A DNA stretch of 64,000 nt from contig OZ020622.1 of the NCBI GenBank assembly GCA_963971575.1, positions 5,370,279 to 5,434,278 of the forward strand, read 5' to 3'. The DNA is from Liopterus haemorrhoidalis (Eukaryota > Arthropoda > Insecta > Coleoptera > Dytiscidae). Positions 55,236 to 64,000 of this stretch are shown here, piece by piece. The notes below the pieces were generated by a model. The model had not been told where the DNA came from and did not search any database. It saw only the letters and a program-made list of their open reading frames with translations. The first letter of the stretch is position 1. Each line of letters opens with the position of its first letter. A program made the position numbers and the translations under genes.

Positions 55236-58155
55236 ATTATTAGACAATGGGAAAGCCCTGTAGCCGAATGAGAAGTAGAATAAGGCGCGAAATTTGAATT
55301 TATATCAAAGAAACAACTCACAAATTGTTAGAAAGTGTAATTTTATTGTCCTATGTTAGATATTGGAGGGGACTGGTGGCATTTTTTAATAATCCGTAAA
55401 CGGGGAAGTCCCGGAACGTAATAAAGATTAAATATCGGCGGGAAATTTGAATCAATAGCAAAGAAACGACTTACAAAGTGCCAGACAACAAGTTTGTGGT
55501 GCAGGAATCTCTTGGAGTTTCTTTTCTATCAGTTCTTGGTTTTGGACTGGAGAGATGTGAAGAATTTCTTCAACGTTTTGGAGTTACATCTTCTTTAAGA
55601 TTCCTTTAAAAGGGTTTTGTCACTTATGTTCGGAGTAGTGAAGTGTTTTTGAATATCATTAAAATTACATACTTCGCATTATCAATTTTGACAACTTAAC
55701 GGTCGTTCGTCGGCATATGATTCGTTAGCCGAATCCCAATCAGTTAGCCGCGGCAAAAACTTTCTGTAAACAATATTCGTCGAATTTTTCTTTGGCAGAG
55801 ACATCGTTAGTCGAGGTATTCGTTAGCACAGGGTCGTTCGTTAAATCCTTGGCTTCACACAAATTCAAGCTCTTTCAAGAGCATTTTTCATAACATTTAC
55901 ACAAATTTCATGCGATTTCACAATTATTGCTGCTCGAATATTGTTTTTTAGTTGTTCAGTCGACGTTGGCTGGTTAGCAAACAACTTAACCCTAAGTCTG
56001 AAGTGGTTAAATCTGGAGATATTGATGAATTTGATGTCGCTTTTGGATATTAATTTATCTGGAAACATTCTCTTTAAAATGTATGACAATTTAAATGCTG
56101 TATAACATATACCGTCATCTTGCTGAAACCACATGTATCAAAACTCATCTAATTGGTGTGATATAAACCAGATGATGTCATGGTAGCGGTCGCTGATCAC
56201 AGTTACTGTATTACTCGCAGCGTCTTCGAAGAAACAAGGTCCAATTACTCCTCCTGACAAAATTTCACACTACACTGTCACTGCGCAGGTGTAATGTTCA
56301 CTGATGAACCAATTGTATATTTTCAGCGCCTCAATAGCGGCATTTTGTTAACATAACCGCTGGGATCAAACTAAGCTTTGTCTCTTGTTGCTCATTAAGA
56401 TTTTTTCATAAAAATTCAGGTCATTTTAAATAACAACTCATTGTTGAATCGTAAAACGTTTCATAACAAATCTACTACGTCAACACTGCTTTACTATCAA
56501 ATATGAACTATCAAAGTTAATTTTTGGCTTATACTACATTTTATAATACTCAAGAGAGTCTTTGTAGCAAGAATGTTTTAGCTTTGTACCTTGATATGTA
56601 CGAGGAACACGCCTCTTGCGATTCACATGCATTCGGTGTTTCATTAGTACTGCATAAGGTCAGATATGAGTTACGTATCATGAGAAGATTTTTTTTTACT
56701 TAAGTTAATTTTATTGCAATCAAAGTTAAGTGTTAAAACCAACGAATCGTGAAGAAACAACAGACCTAATGTATTTTACATGTTAAAGGACATCAAACGG
56801 TAAAAACTGAGTAATTGAGAAGGAAATGCAACGGATATCCGGTGTTAGTAGTGGGAAATTTGAATTATTATTACGGGGAAGTACCGCACCGAAATCTAAA
56901 TTTAAATTAAGCGGCTAATTTGAATTAATATCAAAGGAAGGCCATAGAATTGACCAGAAATGGTTTTTAGAATATTCTGTGCAAGATAATAAAGGTAAAG
57001 AGCGGCAATTTTGAATTACCAATAAAGGGGGAAACTTACAACGAAGTAATCAGCAGAATTAGACGGGAAATTCTAACTTATATCGAAGAAATAACGTAAT
57101 AAATACGAAAAATGCGATTTGTAAGATATCAGCGGTAAAAAGAGGCAGTTTTGAATTTGCAGTACAGGGGGAAGTCCCAGAGCGAAGTGATAAGGAAATA
57201 TAGGCGGGATATTTGAATTTATATAAAAAAATAATTAATAAATTACCAAAACTGTGGTTCTAGTATTTTATACAAGATATCCATGGCAAATGACGGCAAT
57301 TTTATATTATTAGTAGAACAAGAAGTCCCGCTATGGAATGCGGAGTAGAATTAGGCGCGAAATTTGAATTTATACCGAAAAAACAATTTATAAAAAGCCA
57401 GAAACTAAGTTTTAAGTGTCTTATGTAAGATGTACTTGACAATTGGCGGCAGTTTTAAATTATCAGACAACGGGGGAGTCCCGCAGCGGAATGAGGAGTA
57501 AAATAAGGCGCGAAATTTAAATTTATATCAAAGAAAAAACTTAAAAAATGCCATAAACTGTTGTTTAAATACCTTATGTAAGGTATATGGCAATTGGCGG
57601 CAGTTTTGAATTATTAAACAATGGGAAAGCCCTGTAGCCGAATGAGGGGTAGAATAAGGCGCGAAATTTGAATTTATATTAAAGAAACTAACGAAATAAA
57701 TTGTTAGAAAGTGTAATATTATTGTCCTATGTTAGATACTCGAGGGGACTGGCGGCATTTTTGAATAATCCGTAAACGGGGAAATCCCGGAACGTAATAA
57801 AGATTAAATATCGGCGGGAAATTTGAATTAATAGCAAAGAAAGGACTTACGATATGCCAGAAACTTTGGTTTAAGTGCGTTATGTAAAGTATACATGGCA
57901 ATTGGCGGTAGTTTTTAATTATCAGACAACGGGGAAGTCCCGCAGTGGAATTAGGAGTAGAATAAGCCGCGAAATTTGAATTTATTTCATAGAAACAACT
58001 CACAAATTATCAGAAAGTGTAATTTTAAGGTCCTGTACTAGATATTCGAAGACATTGGCGGCATTTTTGAATAATCTATAAATGGGGAAGTCCCGGAACG
58101 TAATAAAGATTAAAAGTTGGCGGGAAATTTGAATTAATATCAAAGAAACAGCTCA
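55235..58155 (+). repeat. 153-bp satellite, about 11 units, in two blocks
   Basis: The phrase GGGGAAGTCCCG, or a variant, recurs at about 55249, 55404, 56875, 57015, 57167, 57318, 57469, 57622, 57776, 57929 and 58084. That gives a 140-155 bp period, mostly 151-155. Each unit also has GCGGCAGTTTTGAATTAT, GGCGCGAAATTTGAATTTAT and AAAGAAACAACT. Two subtypes (CCCGCAGCGG and CCCGGAACGTAATAAAG) alternate irregularly. The stretch from about 55500 to 56830 is foreign. Confidence 0.85.
55865..56134 (-). pseudogene. Tc1/mariner-type transposase fragment within the satellite
   Basis: The open frame begins MWFQQDDGICYTAFKLSYIL, then KRMFPDKLISKSDIKF and, near the end, LRVKLFANQPTSTEQLKNNI. This pattern (W-F-QQDG-x-CHTA, FP-x-K-IS, V-x-ANxP-T-x-x-QLK-x-NIR) matches arthropod transposases of the mariner/Tc1 supergroup. 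The QQD Asp is likely the second catalytic residue. The PRS-DL-PLDFFLWG box expected next is degraded to INISRFNHFRL. Termini not identified. Confidence 0.6.
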
Positions 58156-58159
58156 AAAC

Positions 58160-58870
58160 TCACCAGTTGTATTATATATTAAGTATTCTAGACTGTTATT
58201 TGTTGTATTTAAGTTGTTTTTTAATTTATTCGTGTGAATTCCGTTTTGTTTTGAAGAAATGAGTACACTTTCCATTAATGACAATTGCAAAACATAAAAA
58301 TTAGGGCACAGCCTCCCAAACAATGCTTCTTTCTTTGGAGAAAGTTATGGAGTAAAAAAGATTTAATATTATGCAATTCTGTCAGGAAATAAGACATCTG
58401 ATACTTTGTTTTGTGCTAAATATAAGTTTTATGTATTATAAAACACAATTTTTAGATTTTATAGGTTTGGATCGGGAGTAATATTAAGAAGCACGGAAAT
58501 TGGAATGTAAAGTTTAAAAATATAGTTATTGCTAACTATTATTGGTATTTCACAATTGTCAGGTATTAAAAGTTATTTTAGCAATAAGGTAACTGTTAAT
58601 AATTTTCACAAAATGGACAATTATCGCTTTAATGAACCTGTAGAGTTGTTTTTTATTTTTAATAAATTAATATGAAGCAGTATTTATACACATTGGCCTA
58701 TTTAATTTTGTAAATTTAGTGATTTTGGCAAAAAAAAAAAAAAAAATAATAGTTATAAATACTTTTACATTTTAAAATCTACGTCATTGTGACGTGACAC
58801 TTATGGATGTTCTGCTTATTAGTATTCGAAATACGTTTATTATCGCACTGCATGTTTTCGTAGTGAAGGT
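58160..58870. other. no gene recognised
   Basis: AT-rich with a poly(A) run at about 58730. No repeat of this window. Confidence 0.5.
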
Positions 58871-58879
58871 AATATCTTC

Positions 58880-58950
58880 GTAGTCTAGTGGCTCTATAAT
58901 GAGAACGCGAAATTCTTTGATTGATGGGTTCGATTCCCGGTGAGGCAGTA
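58880..58950 (+). other. isolated tRNA-like unit
   Basis: GTAGTCTAGTGGCTCTATAA (A-box) and GGGTTCGATTCCCGG (perfect B-box with a T-arm stem) lie 35-40 nt apart. A weak GATTGATG hairpin partner is visible. It lies 100 bp left of X copy F, outside its terminus. Likely a tRNA-derived SINE head or tRNA pseudogene. Confidence 0.55.
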
Positions 58951-59046
58951 TTTTGATATTTAATTTCTACATTATATATATATTATCGCATTGCGATTCA
59001 GTCATACTGAACAACTATGTACTTATGTTATTAAATATATGCACTG

Positions 59047-60039
59047 TTTTTTAGGGTTTTGTAGGTATGACAAAAAAACCCTTCTACCGTCATTTTGTCG
59101 TCCGTCTGTCCGTCTGTCTGTCTGTCTGTCTGTTCGGTAAAAATTGTAGCCAAACGGCTAAACATAGAGAGTTGAAATTTGGCATGCTTATACAACTTTT
59201 TGACCCGCACATAGGAAAAATACTAAAACATCTAAAAAACATATCCCACAAAAAATATAAACAAATATCTGCTCATCGAAAAAAAAATATATATATAAAT
59301 ATATGTATAAAATGAAAGCCCTTAGTACGTGGATTAACGAACAAAATTTTATTTTTGCAAAATAAATTATTTAGACGCGATTTTGGCCAAAATTGTGCAA
59401 AAAAAAATTTTGTTCCACACCCTGTAGCCCAGATGGTTTAAACTAAAAATCTGAAAAAATTCTAAGTAATGTACATTGGTTTGAACCGGAATATGTAATA
59501 TATTTAATCCGCTATTTAACATAGTAAACGAGTGATCCTGTATAGCACAGTGGTAGCGTTGTTGCTTAGTGAGTTGAAACTACTGTAAGAAACTGTGTTC
59601 GAATCCCGTCAATTTTTATATTTTCAGTTTTTTTTTTCATTTTTATTTTGTTTAAATTATTTTGTCAAAACTCTAGTTATATTTAGGTAAATGTTGCATT
59701 TAATTTTTAAAAGCGTAAATTTAATAACCAGTGGGAAGTGTTGAAATTATAATTTAATTCTATATTTGAAGGTATCAGAGGGCGAGGCTTATGATTTAAG
59801 CAACCAATGGAAGCCATAGGCGCAATTTTCAATATCTTAATGTACCTTGCTATATAAAAAAAATACTGCACATATTTAGAAACTTAAATAATGGTATTAG
59901 GCATTCGAATTAAAATTCATAAAAAAATATTTTGACATAAAATTTGTTTTGGCATCCCAAATAATCATCACACAGTTAATAAATACCTGCGAAACCCTGA
60001 AATGTGTCAAAATTCACACTTTACATCAATTTTTTATTT
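59047..60039 (-). mobile_element. family X element, copy F
   Basis: Same orientation as copy E. Begins TTTTTTAGGGTTTTGTAGGT with a 30-bp TCTG tract at about 59103-59133, and ends CACTTTACATCAATTTTTT. The block between CACCCTGTAGCCCAGATGG and the cassette is shortened by about 130 bp. No flanking duplication could be identified. Confidence 0.8.
59534..59612 (+). other. tRNA-like cassette of X copy F (variant 4)
   Basis: GATCCTGTATAGCACAGTGG, then TAGCG (a near-consensus A-box TAGCACAGTGG) and TGTTCGAATCCCG (near-consensus B-box). This is the most tRNA-like cassette of the six copies and unlike variants 1-3. Confidence 0.65.
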
Positions 60040-60044
60040 AAATT

Positions 60045-61485
60045 TTGATTGCCCCTCCAGTTGCTAAGTTCTAGAACCGCCACTGTCTCTGAGATTTAGT
60101 TACTCTAACTGCATTTTTACGTAAGAATTTATATTATGTGAATGTAATACTAGGTTTACAATAAAATATTCTCAGTCTGTAAATGTGTGAGAATGTATTT
60201 AGTATTCGATAATAAACCTGAGTTATCACATTAATAAAACAAAAAAGAAGGCGCGGCCGACCTCGACTCGAGCAAAACAATATCTTTAAAGTTACAGATG
60301 AGACGGATGCTGTTCGACCTACACAGGGAAACTAGGTGTGCTAGTAACCACACTGCTACATACACACCCAAAATAAACAGTCCACACGCTAAAATCTAAC
60401 AAAATTATATTCTAAACATTGTTTATCGCTAAAACTAACATGTAAGATTGTGTTCGCGAATGTAGGTGTTTGGAGAGAGGAGATAAATGGAGTGTTAGTA
60501 GCAGATGCGGACGTGGAAGTGGGGAGTTCAGAGAAACCAATGTCCAAGTGACCATACCACATCGAGGTTACCTATTCACGTTTTCCTGTTTTATTAAAAC
60601 TGTTTTATACATGTTATCACGATTATTTGAGTTATTTATTTGACGATATACCAACCGGTTGTATCTTAGTTTTGTGTGTTTCATTTGAAAGAATTAGAAT
60701 CTTTTAACATATTTTAATTTACTTTGACGTTTTTAATAGTTAAGTTACAATAAATCTAAATTGTTTATAGATTATATAAATAGTTTAGTTTCAAAATATT
60801 CTAACCGCTAGTTTCTAACATTTTTGATTTATTGTATTTTTACAAAATTTCGAATTTAACTTAAAACGTGTTTATTTTGTATACAATTGATTACATCTGT
60901 GTTAATTTGGACCTTGGAATTCCAAAAATTCATTCTGTAAGTTTCTATTATCTGTCTCATTTTGTAATACGAAACTAACAGGGAAACTTAATTTTTTATG
61001 TTGTATATTTAAAATATCACCTTAGGGTGGTAACACCTTTCAAAATATTTGACAATTCATAATTGACATTAAATTACGTATATGTCAACTTACTAACACA
61101 AATTGTATAAAACATAAATTGACAAGCATTTGAAATATATTTTAAGCAATCAGAACAGAAAATATGAATAAGCGAATTAAGATGAAATAAATATTTGTAT
61201 ACAATTCAAAATATTTGACATGTCAATCACAAATTTGACAGGTCAATTTGGTATCTGACATGTAGTTTTTGAGTGAATATAACCTCAGTATAATGCAACT
61301 TCACTAAAAATGTAAAAGCCAGATTTACAAGTTTACATGGTTTCAAAAAAGTCTATTTACACCACAACAGTCACCAAAGTAACCAGATTTAGTTTCGTAT
61401 TACAAATTGAGACAGATTATATTACTCATCGTTTTTGAGTTAGAGGTTTTTGAATTTTACAAAATTTTAAAATTGAACCAAAGTT
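60045..61485. other. no gene; possible tRNA-like unit on minus strand
   Basis: Minus strand 60365-60295 reads TGTATGTAGCAGTGTGGTTA then GGTCGAACAGCATCC, A/B-box-like. The rest is AT-rich with no coding region recognised. AGAACCGCCACTG near 60073 resembles a hAT right end. Confidence 0.4.
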
Positions 61486-61488
61486 TTT

Positions 61489-61649
61489 TACCGACCGCCA
61501 ACATATATAAGGGAGGTATTGTGATCATACCGATTTTGACATTTCGAGATTTCGATGGATCTCCACGAATTGAGGTCCCTACATAACGTTTTGAATATTA
61601 TTAGCATGATGTCTGTTGGTCTGTCTGTCTGTCTGTCCGTCTGTCTGTG

Positions 61650-61696
<47 letters not shown>

Positions 61697-61905
61697 GTAC
61701 ACGTGCAGAGCAAATTCGGCTAAAACGATTTTTATGAAACTTCATATTTAAGCTTTTGACATCAATTGACAACATGAGTTGATCAACTTTGGTAAAAATC
61801 GGTTGACTAGAAATGGGAGTTTACACGTGTCGATTTTAAGATTTTTGCGAATATTTAATCAGAAAAATATTTCGAAAAAATGTATTTAACAAAAGCTGCT
61901 ATAAA
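61489..61905 (+). repeat. family Y repeat, copy 3, with long TCTG microsatellite
   Basis: Uninterrupted copy: ACCGACCGCCAACATATATA, GTATTGTGATCATACCGATT, then the TCTG tract at about 61617-61696 (roughly 20 units), ACACGTGCAGAGCAAATTCG and onward. The two long frames here encode only microsatellite peptides (Thr-Asp-Arg-Gln repeats on minus). Its 3' side abuts the MITE fragment at 61914. Confidence 0.85.
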
Positions 61906-61913
61906 AGCAATTA

Positions 61914-62057
61914 AACTGTCAATTAATTAACTGTCATCACTGTTGCTGACATAAGTTTCTATTGAAAATTAGTTAGTCAATTGTTATATAAAGCTGCAAT
62001 AGACATTATTTTATTTTTCCACAGCCAACTCTTATGTAATTTCTTTTTGAACTCATA
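61914..62057. mobile_element. MITE family V, copy 2, 3' part only
   Basis: ACTGTCAATTAATTAACTGT through TATTTTTCCACAGCCAACTC and GAACTCATAGTA matches 35140-35295. The left arm is missing, replaced by family Y copy 3. Confidence 0.7.
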
Positions 62058-62332
62058 GTAGTATTCAACGTTGCAATTCAACCTATTGTTTGAATTACTT
62101 TAGATTTTTGTTTTTAAAGGATCAAAGAAGAGTAAATCACTTATAGTAATGAAATACTTATAAAACAAATAACATATTGTTAATAGTGAGCAATACGTTT
62201 TATTGAAAAAAATTAAGACATTTATCAATATATTTCATATTAATCTAATGAAGACTTGAATACGAAGCATATGTAGAAAAACGCTAGGATTTTTGGCAAA
62301 TTATTTAAATTTTGTACTCAAACTGTTTTTTA

Positions 62333-62475
62333 AACTCTTAGTACTCAAATAACGAATAAAAATGATTATCAAAAATCTGTTTATTTTGATGTGATTATAG
62401 AACAAATATTCCTAGATATCCAGTATTATGTTGTCTTCTTACACTTATTAAATACCTACAAAACCCTGAAATTTT
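62333..62475 (+). repeat. unoccupied relative of the X copy B insertion site
   Basis: CTCTTAGTACTCAAATAACG then AATAAAAA matches the left flank of X copy B (6697-6725). It continues without X into TGATTATCAAAAATCTG, ATTCCTAGATATCCAG and a left-end module (CTACAAAACCCTGAAAT), matching the right flank (7958-8090). The X-free junction is at about 62361. Confidence 0.7.
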
Positions 62476-62479
62476 GGAA

Positions 62480-63230
62480 GCGAATTATTTTTTCCATGTG
62501 CGATTGACATGGAAATGGCAATAATTTAATTGGGACATCAGGATTTCAAAAATTTCGTTCTCAAGTCTTAATCTCTATCAATTTTGTAATAATGAGTAAA
62601 TTTTCACATACCATATGGTATTATTGGTAATATTTGTTTATTCAGAAATAGAATTTTAAACATACATTATTTGTATAAAAGTACTCAAGTCAAATAAAAA
62701 CGCGTATAAAATTTCAAAATGGCGTTTATTTATTTTTCATCTGGCATTCTTCCACGATTAGAAATTCAAACGTGTGTTTTCAACTATAGTGAAAAACAAT
62801 AAACAAATTTCTATATTTATATTTAGCAAAACGCGTTATCAGAGCATCATTGAAAGACAAATTGTTAATATCCTCACAGAGGCGTAACGTCAGATTTTGA
62901 CCCCCCCCCAACATAATACTTGTATGTTTGTAAACTTATGTAATGTTATAACCCCGTTTAGCGCTTTAAATAAGACCAGCGAGGGTGAAATTTTTTTTCC
63001 CAGATGGGTCAAAATTGTATTTTACAGATTTAAATCGCGGGTCAAATATATAATGCGTAAATAAAAATCTGCCAATTTAGTATGTGTGTGGAACCTCCTG
63101 CTAATCTCGTTAACTCTACCTGAGCTAGCGGCCTTATATTTAACTTGTATAATACAATAATTATAACAGGTAATACTTGAATTCCATCTCGCTATATTAT
63201 CATATGGTCGATTTAACCTGTTTCGTGAGC
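62480..63230. other. no gene recognised
   Basis: AT-rich; a C-run at about 62902. Nothing assigned. Confidence 0.5.
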
Positions 63231-63237
63231 TCGCTTA

Positions 63238-63852
63238 AGCCTGGTTTGTAATAAACCATAACATAACGCATGAGTATCGAACAATGGATTTGGCCCTTTA
63301 AAACATCTGTTTGTAATAAACAAAACAAAGAGAGTAGTGTAATTTTTATGCTAATGTATATGGATACATAAGTATAAAAATTGAAAAATTTTCAAAACAT
63401 TTTTTTGTTTCAAAATATGGTTACAAGTTAATTACGGCCTCAAGATTTCAAAAATGTCAACCGCAGGTCTTTATCGCATTTCATTTTTGAGATACGACTA
63501 TGAGAAGATGAAAATTTCTATAAATCACGCCATTTTAAAATTTGTCATTATTTTTAAATACGCTAAACGAATAAGGCCTCAACTTTTTTCTACACTAAAT
63601 AAACTATGAGGAATCCAAAAATTCTAACCTCAGTTCATTTTCTCTAACCGTTTTTGACTTATAATATTTTTTTAATTCACAATTTTTACAAATAATGTAA
63701 ATTTTGCCATTAAAATAATTGTCATAATATCAAAACGCATTCAAAGATTAAAGCCCCAATTTTTTTCTAGACTAAATAAACTTTTATTATATTTTATAGC
63801 TTTTATATTATATATATAATAAACTTTTAGCATATCTATTATAAACCAGGTT
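63238..63852. mobile_element. TTA-flanked TIR element, 615 bp
   Basis: Ends AGCCTGGTTTGTAATAAACC and, complemented, AACCTGGTTTATAATAG; TTA at 63235-63237 and 63853-63855 is a 3-bp PIF/Harbinger-type duplication. The interior holds diverged repeats of phrases like CCTCAAGATTTCAAAAATGTC. No transposase. A solitary end of the same family is at 26238. Confidence 0.7.
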
Positions 63853-64000
63853 TTAGACTCAACCGTAGTTATTTTAGAATCTTCAGAGCTACAATGATCT
63901 TTTTACGGGTCAGTGAAATCGTCATACTGGTCACTGTGTGACCGCGGATTAGTTCGCCGTCATTGCATAAGATTGTATTGCAAAAAGTCCAATTTTTTCT

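Larger units (their letters stand above)
1145..64000 (+). other. putative long first coding intron of how (extends beyond window)
   Basis: A consensus donor starts at 1145 and no second exon with Qua1-KH homology was recognised downstream, so the transposon-rich remainder may all be intron. This is inference: the next exon might lie beyond the window or have been missed, and independent genes could be embedded. The candidate ORF at 39194-39426 is the only other stretch that resembles a host exon. Confidence 0.4.

Noticed and set aside
61488..61775. Long open frames across TCTG tracts (also 17183-17404 and 59067-59315)
   Set aside because: The peptides are repeats of Thr-Asp-Arg-Gln or Val-Cys-Leu-Ser created by the tetranucleotide. 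They fall inside dispersed repeats and have no conserved flanks.

Overview
The window looks like AT-rich insect chromosomal DNA: one clearly recognisable host exon, then more than 60 kb packed with transposon relics. The exon (1015-1144, plus strand) encodes the N-terminal Qua1 segment of a Held out wings/Quaking STAR RNA-binding protein and ends at a consensus splice donor. No further STAR/KH exon was recognised, so most or all of the rest is probably a very long first coding intron; this is inference. Insect origin rests on the Held out wings-like wording of the exon and on the transposon types. The order is not determined.

1-6.7 kb holds promoter and exon, a 50-bp micro-repeat, a dispersed repeat, family X copy A, a microsatellite-bearing repeat (Z) and a PIF/Harbinger-type MITE. 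6.7-14 kb holds X copy B (hit by a LINE tail), a hAT transposase relic, a hAT MITE, a deleted mariner, and a 119-bp tandem repeat split by a 666-bp hairpin element. 17-22 kb holds repeat Y, a hAT MITE, a nearly full-length dead mariner and X copy C. 22-30 kb holds a 39-bp minisatellite in two places, a mariner deletion derivative and a LINE reverse transcriptase relic split by a MITE. 29.9-37 kb is a dense block of TIR elements (Tc1-like, unclassified, THAP-like, piggyBac-like, pogo/Tigger-like). 39-48 kb holds a possible terminal exon, a mariner relic, a hAT MITE, a Tigger relic with a nested MITE, X copy E, and a hAT element inside repeat Y that itself carries a PIF MITE. 49-64 kb holds a Tc1 relic, hAT MITEs, a tRNA-like unit split by a hAT MITE, a 153-bp satellite, X copy F, repeat Y and a 615-bp TTA-flanked element.

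The least expected structure is family X: six roughly 1-kb copies with short inverted termini, an internal TCTG microsatellite and, at a fixed internal place and orientation, a tRNA-like A-box/B-box cassette whose sequence differs between copies. Families X, Y, Z and a fourth repeat (W) also share a layout of microsatellite followed by a similar 25-35 nt phrase. Most DNA transposons here are defective or non-autonomous, and target-site duplications allow several insertions to be ordered in time. All calls come from reading the sequence without database searches.
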